In this document: one piece after another, positions 10,142 to 19,124 of the stretch
Layout: every line of letters starts with the position of its first letter
Numbering within the stretch: the first letter of the stretch is position 1
NCBI GenBank assembly: GCA_020746835.1
Contig: JAGPNK010000014.1
Coordinates: 496,001-560,000, forward strand
Direction of reading: 5' to 3'
Length of the DNA stretch: 64,000 nt
Source of the DNA: Stachybotrys elegans
Taxonomy: Eukaryota; Ascomycota; Sordariomycetes; Hypocreales; Stachybotryaceae
Notes under the pieces: generated by a model
Databases searched by the model: none
What the model was told of the DNA's origin: nothing
The model's input: the letters and a program-made list of their open reading frames with translations, nothing else
Position numbers and translations under genes: made by a program

Positions 10142-11891
10142 CTATACGAGAAGTATGTTAGAAGTCAAATCTAAGATGCTCTCCCACATCACGTCTTGTC
10201 CAAGAGCTCCCCTGCGTCGCCAAACTTCTTCAAGTATTGGAAGGAGCTTTTGGCGATGCTGTAGAGCTGGATCGAAAAGTGGCTGGGAAGAGAAGACGTG
10301 TTGGAAAAACAGCTGATTGCCCAAATCAGCTGCAAGCCCGATAACGTAGAGTGGACAGACTACAGAGCGCAACACATTCGGTGTCGCGCTGGACTGAATT
10401 ATGTTGATGGCTTCCGTGATGTGACTTTGGACGAGCTCAAGATTGTGAAAACCCCGTGCGACAAGATGGAGGTAGACCTCGGCCATGTGGGAGAATATCG
10501 ACGTTACCACGTCTGATGGCCTTGGTCTGGTCCTGGAAATATCGAGAATACCGGGCGTGGCGGCTTGGGTGTCAATTGAGCAAGCTGTGCGGTGTATTTG
10601 CAGCCTGATGTCGAGCACTGCTTGCTCGAACTCTTCGGCCGAGAATGTCCCTTGGTCTTGAGCTTGCTTCTTCTGTGCATGCAGTGCAGCTATGCGGCAG
10701 ACCTGAACAAGGACAGGACTCTTGCAGCCCACAAACTCTTCAATCCACACGGGCGACTCAGTATCCAGAATGGGAGGATAGTGAGGCAATAGGCGTGGCA
10801 ATGCTCCCGTTGACACGCAGGAAATGACGTCGAGCCATATCATTGTGACATCGAAATGTCTGTGAGCCAATGTCTTCTCCATCTCTTCGAACCCAGTGCC
10901 AACGCTAGGCTCCGCGCCTATATCTGCAAAGAATTCAGGTTTTTGCTCGCACATAGTTAGCAGCATGTCAAGATGGGCTTTCCACGAATTTTCATGGCTG
11001 GTCCATAGCTGTTCGGATGGTCAGAATACATCACTATATGGCCACCTAGGCCTAGGTGGAAATGTAGGTACCTCGAAGAATAGTTGTTGGACGACAGTAA
11101 CAGCGTAGCCTATCCTGTTTCCTGGGCAGGCGGTCTGTGCATAGCGACGCAAGATGCGCATGCACATGTCAAAGTGATACTCCTGTTGATTTAGAGCAGC
11201 CCTTTTGTCCGAAAGACACATGCCGTCAGTTTCAGCTGCCTGACGATGGTGGGCGCTGAGAGCGAGCGCGGCGTGATAGAGTGGTTTCGTGCGCAGAATA
11301 AGCGAGAGTAGCCAACCTCTTCCGCCTCGTGAGCGGTTTTGGTCGTACATTGGGTACTGAAGCGGGAAGACTTGGTCGAAAAAGTACATGATGAGCATGG
11401 ACTCTTGGGCGTTGTTGGCGAAGAGGTTGGGCTTCATGAGCTCATCATCAGAATCAGAGCGTGCCAACAGTTCACTCTGCGGACTGTTAGCCATATGTGG
11501 GGGGACGATGCCGTATACTTACACTGTGTGCCTGATTTGAATCGTGTTCTGGGAGTCCATGAGAATGCCCATGCTCACTGGCATGATTGTGATGCACCGA
11601 GGGACTGCTGTCTAGCAAGTCGGATGCCGGCAAAATGGGCCTCATAGGAGTAGAGCTTGCTGGCTGCTGTGTGCGTTTCCTCTTGGCAGTATCCTTGACA
11701 ACGGACCTGATTTCGTCTTGTATTGCTTCTCTTTCGTCGGCATTGGACATCCAGCTGGGCCTCGGGCCATAGCCATGACAAGTGATTGTGAGCGATTTAC
11801 AAGCCTTGCAGCATGGGCGCTCCTCGTCGCACTTCTTCTTACGCAAGCGACATGTCCAACAGCCATGCTTGCTTCGTAGCACGCCAGCCAT
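10142..11891 (-). CDS. Zn2Cys6 transcription factor with Fungal_trans_2-type region
   Basis: Three exons, 11891-11523, 11476-11072 and 11008-10142, with introns of 46 nt (GTAAGT, CTAAC branch) and 63 nt (GTACCT). The product is 546 aa. The first ATG in frame is at 11891; the frame opens slightly upstream but only with TTG. The binuclear zinc cluster is complete, with Cys at 11, 14, 21, 28, 31 and 38 (CX2CX6CX6CX2CX6C) and a basic RLRKKKC stretch. After a His/Ser/Pro-rich linker comes the helical regulator region typical of fungal C6 factors, with MYFFDQVFPLQYP, LSLILRTKPLYHAALALSAHH and, across intron 2, FFELWTSHENSWKAHL. This arrangement matches the Fungal_trans_2 class. It should act in the nucleus on CGG-type half-sites. 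Targets are unknown; the convergent oxidoreductase is only a positional candidate. Confidence 0.88.
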
Positions 11892-12867
11892 TTGAGGTTT
11901 GGTTGAGGGCAAAGCAGTCTTTCTTGGTCGAGACAGTACTTCGGCTTGTAAGTGGCTCTGTTGCGTTGGTCATGACCATGACTGAGGGAGGTTGTCAATC
12001 GGAAAATAAGCCGCAACACTCTATTGTCAGGTGGTCTGGCCGTCAGCTATTACCGGCTTCAGGGGATCGCTTGGCGTAGCGCATGCAATCCGGCCGGTGC
12101 CTGAAATACTCAAACCTTGCACTAGTCTGGTCCCTTTTCTAGGCCAAGAAGGCCGAACTTAGAGCCCCGCTAGGACTGTCTGGCTTACTGCCGGGCGTCA
12201 TGATAGAACGCGCTGACACCAGACATGAATTTCACCAGAAGCGGTATGCTTGACTCCCTGCCCAGTGACCCAAGCCGGTGCAGCATAAACCATAGCCTTC
12301 TTGTTGGCTTTGGAGAACTGAGTCAATACAACAAGTGTGGATAATTGCGCCTGACTAGCGTTGCGAGCTTGCGCTGGTGTGTGAATGGTGAATGGTTGGT
12401 GCAAACGTCCGGTCACTATTCCTACAAGTGGAGCGTCCAGACCACCTGACACGAAGTATATCGCCAACAGCCAGAACAGTGCCCCTCTCCACTGCATGTA
12501 CGACTTGCAACAAGACAGGTACAGACAGTTATTGGCAAGGCCTTGCCGTTCCATGTCAACTAAGAATGGGTATCGTGGGCCTAGTGAAGTCCTCCCATTT
12601 GCGTCAAGCACGGGAAGAGATAGAATGCCTTCTACGGCACAATACAACATTTACATGTGGATGCCAGGAATTGAAATGGACCCATTGTGTTGGTCAGCGT
12701 ACAGGATCCTGTCACAGTGATTCCACTGTCCCGGTATCAAATCACAGTGCGGCACCTGACCTTGAACCAACATCAAAACCTGCCATGGTATGGATAAATT
12801 CCCAGAGACCGCCCAGGTCTGGCATGCTAGGTAACCCCTAGCCCTATCCTCTGCTTCTCAATGACCC
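11892..12867. other. intergenic, no gene seen
   Basis: About 1 kb upstream of the Zn2Cys6 gene. Open frames up to about 150 codons occur on both strands here, but they overlap each other and show no family resemblance. Confidence 0.45.
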
Positions 12868-13200
12868 ATGTGCTTTTATAACCAGACTCTTTGGATGTGC
12901 GGGTATTGGAGATGGGGGAAATTTCAACAACAGTGTGATTGGGAGCATGCAATTGGGGAAACGTGTGGGTTAAAGTTGATTTCTGGAACGAATAAGAAAA
13001 GCGAGCCATGCGATATATGCCATCGGTTGGGCAAAAAGCAAAGGAAGATTGAGAAGCTCGAGCAAGACATCGTGCGATGGCACCACGAAGGGGATCGGCC
13101 CGCCAGCATTGAAAAGGCCCAGAAGGATCTGGTCATACTCATGAGTGAGTCGACAAGGCTTCTGGAGTCTCACCAATCCAGAGCTCGTTTCTCGGCTTAA
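12868..13200 (+). CDS. small Cys-rich protein, probable zinc-binding, unknown role
   Basis: A 110-aa protein. Its Cys pattern looks like a small zinc-binding module: CGYWRWGKFQQQC near residues 11-23, GETCGLKL near 31-38 and CDICHRLGKKQRK near 48-60. After this comes a charged helical segment (IEKLEQDIVRWHHEG, RPASIEKAQKDL). From memory of fungal genomes, small orphan proteins with the order CGH-like / GETCGLKL / CxxC / helical tail recur in Hypocreales, usually unannotated; I cannot verify this here. No signal peptide or membrane segment, so probably intracellular. The start is the first ATG of the frame; an upstream exon cannot be excluded. Confidence 0.6.
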   Translation: MCFYNQTLWMCGYWRWGKFQQQCDWEHAIGETCGLKLISGTNKKSEPCDICHRLGKKQRKIEKLEQDIVRWHHEGDRPASIEKAQKDLVILMSESTRLLESHQSRARFSA

Positions 13201-13828
13201 CGTAGGCGCAGTTTCACGAGTGGCCATTTACGTAGCTATAGCTAACTAAAGCACAGCCTGGTACATACTCCGGTTCAATGTGAGCTAGACAAGAAACCAT
13301 TCTGCTCTTAGCAACTGCTAGGTCCATGGCCTTGAACACAGACAGGACTGCATTGTCCGAGACTGAATATCGGATAGCAATATACTATATTGGCATGTTT
13401 GGCTTCAACCTCGAAAATATGCAAGTTCGTGCAGAAACTATTACAGCAGGCCCTGGGACCTATGAATCACCCTTTGCTTCGTCTGCAGGAACAAGAGGCA
13501 CATGCAAACGCAGCTTGCCCGTGCGCTTGGCCAAGCTATGTCTTGTGTCGCGTTACTTCCCACCGTACAAAATAGCCGAAACAACAGCTGTCCGCTATAA
13601 GAAGCAAGCTTTCGATGGATATTTGGGTCGTCAGCATCAACGTCGGATACGTGGTTGTTACATGGGCAGTTTGATGGCGTTCGATGACAGCGACCAGGGG
13701 GCCTATGCGGCGGAAAGTAGCTAGCTCTTACTTGCCCATGCCAACGAACCTGTATTTAATGGTACCATCACCTGTGCCTTCACTGCACCCATTCACCACC
13801 ACCTTCATCTTCACTCCGCGTCTCAATC
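13201..13828. other. intergenic, probable promoter of the phosphotransferase gene
   Basis: A 132-codon open frame covers 13326-13724 on the plus strand, but its composition is not convincing as protein. I treat the stretch as non-coding. No recognisable TATA box; an AT-rich TATTTAAT lies near 13752. Confidence 0.4.
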
Positions 13829-15208
13829 ATGTCGAAGATAGCCTCGCTTAAAACCTATTTCGATGAGATAGAGGAGACCAACGGCGACGATGAATGCAGG
13901 GCCTGGCTAGATCGAGTCTTTGATGCCAAAATTGAACTAGCAACATTTGTTGCTGCCCGCCGTGGGCGCGGCAGGGCCACAGAGTACGTCGGTTTCCTCA
14001 AGGGCTCCTTCAACTTCAGCTTCCGTTTCAAGTTCAGCGATGACGGACCGGATGCCATTATCCGATTCCCAAAGCCGGGACACACAGCTACAGCCCTTTT
14101 GGACGAGAAGGTCATGAACGAGGTCCAAGTTATGAACTGTCTGAGCCAAAATACCACAATCCCTATCCCTCGTGTTCTCAGTTGGGGGCTTGCTGCCGAG
14201 AGCCCGCAACAGTTGGGTCCGTTTATCATCATGGATTACATCGAAGGGACGCTCTTATCGAATGTCCTGAAGCAATCGACGGAAAGCGACCAAGGTGCCA
14301 TGATCTTGGACCCCAGCATTGACAATTCAGTGCTAACCAATATCTACCTTCAAATTGCCGATTATCTGCTTCAGCTTTCTCGGCTCACGTTCCCCCGTAT
14401 CGGTGCCATCTCTAAACACGGCGACGGCTGGTCTGTTGCCAATCGACCGCTAACTTATAATATGAATGAGTTGGCAACGGTCACAGGCTACCCGCGCAAC
14501 CTCTTTCCGACGTCGACTTTCGGTCATGTTGGCGAATATCTCAAGTCACTCGCACATGAGCACATGGCCCATCTTCGGACTCAGCGTAATATCGCAGATG
14601 ACGAGGAAATTGCTGAGGCGCGATTCATTGCCCGGCATCGGTTCGCCCAGCTTATCTCGAAGTACTGCATCAATGATGCTGGGCCATTCCTACTATTCTG
14701 CGATGACTTGCGGCCGTCCAATATGCTCGTTGATCCGGACACACTTCAGATAACCGCGGTGCTTGATTTTGAGTTCACAAACGCCATGCCAGCACAATTC
14801 ACGTACGACCCGCCTTGGTGGCTCCTGTTGTCGGGCCCAGAGGTGTGGCTTGAACGGTTCTCGATTGAAGAGTTCCGGGAGCGATATGAACCTAGAATGG
14901 AGCAGTTCCTGCAAGCTTTAGAGGTTGTGGAAGCCAAGTCGGCCCCGGAGGCAAGTCCTGAACCGCCTCTTTCTGTTCGTATGCGTGAGTCATGGCGCTG
15001 CGGCCGCTTCTGGTATAATTATGCAGCCAGGAAGAGTTTTGACATCGATGCTGTCTATTGGGCCGCACTGCACGACGAAGGCACTGGTATTGAGTTGCTT
15101 GAGGATGAGGCGCGTTTGGAATTGAAGCCGTTTGTTGAGAAGAAGATGGAACAGCTGAGGGTATACAAGGAGGACTGTACTGCTCGTTTCTCACAAGCGA
15201 GCGGATGA
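13829..15208 (+). CDS. APH-fold phosphotransferase family protein
   Basis: A 459-aa single-exon protein of the aminoglycoside phosphotransferase/choline kinase-like fold that is expanded in filamentous fungi. The N-lobe shows GSFNFSFRFKF (nucleotide-binding loop) and IIRFPKPG. FIIMDYIEG is the hinge. The catalytic loop is CDDLRPSNML, with the catalytic Asp and downstream Asn in place (the first residue is Cys where His is common). The metal-binding motif is VLDFEFT. A run of aromatic residues follows (YDPPWWLL), as usual in this family. The substrate cannot be read from the sequence; fungal members are mostly uncharacterised and rarely true drug kinases. Its stop codon overlaps an AATAAA. Confidence 0.85.
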   Translation: MSKIASLKTYFDEIEETNGDDECRAWLDRVFDAKIELATFVAARRGRGRATEYVGFLKGSFNFSFRFKFSDDGPDAIIRFPKPGHTATALLDEKVMNEVQVMNCLSQNTTIPIPRVLSWGLAAESPQQLGPFIIMDYIEGTLLSNVLKQSTESDQGAMILDPSIDNSVLTNIYLQIADYLLQLSRLTFPRIGAISKHGDGWSVANRPLTYNMNELATVTGYPRNLFPTSTFGHVGEYLKSLAHEHMAHLRTQRNIADDEEIAEARFIARHRFAQLISKYCINDAGPFLLFCDDLRPSNMLVDPDTLQITAVLDFEFTNAMPAQFTYDPPWWLLLSGPEVWLERFSIEEFRERYEPRMEQFLQALEVVEAKSAPEASPEPPLSVRMRESWRCGRFWYNYAARKSFDIDAVYWAALHDEGTGIELLEDEARLELKPFVEKKMEQLRVYKEDCTARFSQASG

Positions 15209-15213
15209 ATAAA
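15208..15213 (+). terminator. AATAAA overlapping the phosphotransferase stop codon
   Basis: AATAAA begins at the last base of the TGA at 15206-15208. It resembles a polyadenylation positioning element. Whether it is used is unknown. Confidence 0.3.
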
Positions 15214-15888
15214 GCCGACGAGCCCATTACAACTCATTCCAAATCAAGGTTTTGTCTCGATAGTTTCAAGTCCGTTGGCTAGGCATCGTGCCCTTCGCCA
15301 GGGATCACACGGCCAGCAGTTCAATCCCTCCCTCCAGCTTGCCACTCACTAAAGATGCTCTTGTAAGAAGCGGCATGCTTGACCACATGCCCAGGTATTT
15401 CAGCGCCAGAACGTGGGCACAGAACTAGGATCAAGGCTAGCTTTGACCAAGTTGAGGACCGCATCATCGTGGGCCCGCTTCTTCCAGTGCAGAGAAGGCA
15501 TGGCATCTCGGAGAACTGATTCTCTGTCTAGACGAGTCGATCTGGTGTAGCTGTATCAGGAGATCTAGGGGACCCAAGGCCGCTTTTCAGTAGTTCTGCT
15601 TGTATCTGCTGTGGCTAGGGGGTAGGGAGGAGAGTCCCCAGATGATGTTCAAGGGCGAATGTTCAAGGTTTCAAGGAAGCCGAGCCAAGGCAGAGAGAGA
15701 AAATTTATTCTCTCTCTGCTGAATGCGATAGTCTACAAAGGCTCCGGTTCAATGCAGAGTACGGCCTGCTGGAACCAAGGCCAGTATGTGTCCTTGATCC
15801 AGGACATCAGGAACTGCAGCACACAGACAATCTGGTACATTCCCAGCGGTTCACTTGTCGAGCCAATCATTTGATTAGACCACAATGT
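15214..15888. other. intergenic, no gene seen
   Basis: About 0.7 kb after the phosphotransferase gene. No supported reading frame. Confidence 0.5.
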
Positions 15889-16702
15889 CTACCATCTTGC
15901 TGTTAGTCTTTTCCTGGAGAAGATGCACCAAAGGGGGAGGGGGGGCGGGATGGCTGGGACAAGGCAAGGAGACATCGTCTTGCTGCCATGACTTGCCACA
16001 CAATCTCCGTCTCTTGTGCTCGCTACAAACAACCAGTCATTTCCTTGGACGATGATGCCGGGAAGAAAATCGGGGGGCGGCATCCTCGGAGCGGTGTTTG
16101 CGGTGAGGCGGTCCAGCATGCGCCATTGGTTCGCGTGCCAGGTCAGAAGCTGGGCCTCGGCAATCGAGAGGCCTTCGCCCTGGAGCTTCGTCTCGATGCT
16201 GAGGCCGATTGGATGCGTCTTCAGGGCGCCGTACCCGGTGTGGTTAATGGACGGCGTCTCGGTCGGGACCAATTTGTCAATGGCTTTGGCGGCGGCACCT
16301 TTTGGCTCGATGCAGAGGCAGAAGTCGACTTTTCGAGAAGAGCTTGTCTCGACGAGATCCGGTAGGATGCTCGCGCTCGTACTAAGAAGCAACACAAATA
16401 TACGTCAGATTCACTCCTGGGTTGGTGGATGGGGCGACGACGGATGAATGACGCACCAGGGGATCATGTAGATGAGTTGTGCAGTCGCTTGGCAGAACTC
16501 GGGTGCCGCCAGGTTTATGACGCGGTGATGGAGGCTCTACGATGTTGCAGGGGAGTGATTCGAGCCAAGCGTCGACGAGACTACCATCGGGGCAGCAGGC
16601 GGAGGCGCTCATAGGGAGCGGCAGGGGGTGAGGAGGAGGGTTCGACTGTGATGTCAGTGTTGGGGCTAAAGGTTGCGATGTCGAGGCGTGGATTGATGGC
16701 AT
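15889..16702 (-). pseudogene. partial fungal PD-(D/E)XK nuclease-like family copy (minus strand)
   Basis: Two blocks in different frames. The N-terminal block (about 16702-16440) holds the family's short N-terminal motif LVDAWLESLP followed by a Pro/Ser-rich linker. The C-terminal block (about 16390-15889) holds the core: VDFCLCIEP, PSINHTGYG, GLSIETK (the E-x-K part of the nuclease-like core), NQWRML and LPGIIVQGNDWLFVAS. A possible intron with a CTGAC branch and TTCTTAG acceptor near 16385 lies between the blocks, but I found no donor that joins the frames cleanly. The sequence stops soon after FVASTRDG, without the Trp/Leu-rich C-terminal end I would expect of the family. I read this as a decayed or truncated copy. 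The name follows the fungal PD-(D/E)XK-like family; nuclease activity is not established. Confidence 0.55.
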
Positions 16703-16864
16703 TCACCTCAATGCGAAGCGAGAACGGCCATGGTGCCACGGCCAGAGCGTCTCACACCCCGCATTCACTTTGGTAGCTAATCATCAATCATCGATCATCA
16801 ACAATGAATCGGCGACGTGCATTTCTGCATCCAGCGACAGACCATCAGCACCTACGCGCTCTCG

Positions 16865-17593
16865 ATGCAGCAGACGCAATCTGGTATTCTGGGCTGGCTT
16901 GCAGGCGTTCAACCCCCCTGCGATGATCAATGCTTCGTCGACCAGCACGCTCGTAAACGCCGTCGCATCACCCAAGACCAAGAGGACGACATCAACACCG
17001 CCCACGCCAAGAAGCATCCCCCCTCACCTGCACTCTCACCCAGCCGACCCGAGCCGTCCGAGTCGTCCGAGTCGTCCGCCCAGGCACCTAAAAGAGGCCG
17101 GCAAGATGGCGATAGTAGCAGTGCCAACGATCTGTTCGCAACCCCGAGGCCAACCTACCATGCCTACACCGCTCTCGAGAGTCTCCCCAGCACGGCGAGT
17201 CGCTCGCAGGGCTCCCCATTGACAAGATCGAGAACATCCTCCCCAACTAAGCAGATGCGCGCGGCTGAGCAGGAGGACACGGGCTTCAAACACCAAAAGT
17301 TTGCCTTGTGCCGGAACAGCCTGCCACCGTCCCTTTCCCAGTTGATCTCCTCGACACGTCCGGACAGGTCCATAAACCACAGCGCATGGGGCAACTTTGT
17401 GAGGGACCCCATTGCTCTCTCCATCGAGACTAAGTGTCACGATGGGGACATGACCAAGTCGACGCTACAGATGGGCATCTGGCTTTCGAGCCAATGGAGA
17501 AACCTTCGCGAGCTCGCCTCGGGCACCGAAAGCAGCTGGTCATGTGCACGATCCTTTATGCGCATGTCCGGACTATGGGGATTCCAATCATGA
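16865..17593 (+). pseudogene. partial fungal PD-(D/E)XK nuclease-like family copy (plus strand)
   Basis: A 242-codon frame beginning MQQTQSGILGWLAG, with the same N-terminal Trp-Leu motif as its minus-strand neighbour. It has a basic KRRRITQ patch, a long Ser/Pro-rich linker and then the core: RSINHSAWG, ALSIETK and SQWRNLRELA. After this point the similarity ends. The expected downstream strand (LPGIIVQGxDW in the neighbour) is missing and the frame ends in unrelated sequence (SGLWGFQS). It therefore appears truncated. It stands head-to-head with the copy at 15889-16702, their starts about 160 bp apart. A spliced C-terminal exon cannot be excluded. Confidence 0.55.
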
Positions 17594-17696
17594 TGCTGAT
17601 GCCCAGCGCGGAGCGACAAAAAGGCAGGTGGATTGCAAATGACGACACCGGAACCAACGCGCAGGGCCATGGACCTATAATAGCGCCCGTCCAGTA

Positions 17697-17731
17697 GCCA
17701 ACGGCCAACGGCCAACAGCCAACAGCCAAGG
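17697..17731. repeat. tandem repeat, 7-bp unit x5
   Basis: Five consecutive 7-bp units of the form GCCAACG or GCCAACA; the last is GCCAAGG. It lies just behind the truncated nuclease-like copy. Confidence 0.8.
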
Positions 17732-18434
17732 CAGCAGCCAACAGACTGCCGCGCAGGGAAAGGGATGGACCGCCACGGAGCAAATGTCCTGCAGCGCTGC
17801 ACTGCAGATGTGCAATGTTGCAGTCGCGTCCAGGCAGCGACAGAGGAGGGGAGGGGGATGGGGAGGGTGTTGGTCGCGCCCAGCCCTAAGCGGACCCAAT
17901 CAGTGAGTGTGACGGCGCATGTTGGTGATATGGCACTGGATGGACGGCATCGACGGACGATGGGTGTGCCTGTGGTGTTTGGAGATAAATATCACGGCTG
18001 CCTCCCCCGATCACTCAACCATCGACCATCCGTTACCGTGCGCAACGTTTTATTCTTCTTATATTTATTTATATAAAAAAAATGGCACAGTCTCCCCACG
18101 CAGAACCCGTCAACTGGTGGCGCTGCACATGCACATGCACGGGCAGGTGCAGGGGCACAGTCCACTGCGAGGTGCTGGAATGGCACTGGGACGGGGCCAT
18201 TCCCCAGTAAGTCGCACACCACCAATCCATTGTCGCCGCTGTGCTTGCTCACCGTTTGTCGTACATAGGTGCATGCTGGCTGAGAAGGTGGTGCTCAGCG
18301 ACGCCAACGGCCTGGCGAAATCAAGGTGGCACGACCGCGTATGCTGAGGAATACGCTTGTCCCGCTCGGGCAGGTCGCCGAGAGGGAAGAGGACTGCGCT
18401 GGACGTTGCAAATCGATCCGATCGATGGCCTCCA

Positions 18435-18474
18435 TCTCAATTGCTCTCAATTGCTCTCAATTGCTCTCAATTGC
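18435..18474. repeat. tandem repeat, 10-bp unit x4 (TCTCAATTGC)
   Basis: Four perfect copies of TCTCAATTGC. Each unit contains the palindrome CAATTG, so identical E-box-like (CANNTG) sites recur every 10 bp, about one helical turn. The array is 651 bp upstream of the amidase ATG. Confidence 0.85.
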
Positions 18475-19124
18475 GGTTGTTCTATTATGGGTGGATTTCT
18501 TTTCTTCTTCATTACCACCTTCTTCCTCTTACATATTACCATTGTTATACGAATCCTCCATCTCTAATCAATTCCTCCTCGCATTTCTTCCCTCGCCCGC
18601 ATTCCAACGCCGTGATGGCGTCACTTGGCAAGATACCGTATTATTACCATCCCCACAAACTATCTGTTGACTTGCATCTTGGCACACGATAAGAACAGCC
18701 TTGGGCCCTTGGCCACTAGCCTTCTTTTTTTCCCCGTTTGTCATCAGCTCAACCATCGTCACGGTTTTTGCTGGCCTCGCTTTACGTACAACTCAACCCC
18801 ATCCATGCCTTATCTATCTGCCAGCGCTTTGTCCGTTCCCCGCACGCCCTTGCAGAGATAAGGAGCCGTTGGACCTTTGTTGCTTCTTCCTCGTTTAGTC
18901 TGGCTATAGCCACATGGCGCCAGCCAAACCCCTGGCCTCCGCGCATGGGGGCATCATCATCCTGGACCTGGACGACGTCGACGCCCTGTCGTGATACCGA
19001 TACCATGGCATCCTGTCCACTTTAAAAAGGCAACACCTCCCGCCTCCTCCACAGACGGGGGCAGAGTTGCATTGAGAGCCTGAGCAGACAAGAAGAGCAA
19101 GCCCATCCCTCTCTTCTCTCACCA

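Larger units (their letters stand above)
17594..19124. other. intergenic, upstream region of the amidase gene
   Basis: About 1.5 kb with two short tandem repeats (17697-17731 and 18435-18474, listed separately) and an AT-rich patch near 18063-18083. Overlapping open frames on both strands show no protein-like character. Confidence 0.5.

Noticed and set aside
11892..11912. Upstream extension of the Zn2Cys6 factor
   Set aside because: The extra seven codons begin with TTG; the first ATG is at 11891.
13326..13724. 132-codon frame upstream of the phosphotransferase gene
   Set aside because: Amino-acid order looks random and it occupies the expected promoter region.
18435..18474. Possible CRISPR-like array
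   Set aside because: Units are 10 bp and contiguous with no spacers, and the organism is a fungus. It is a simple tandem repeat.
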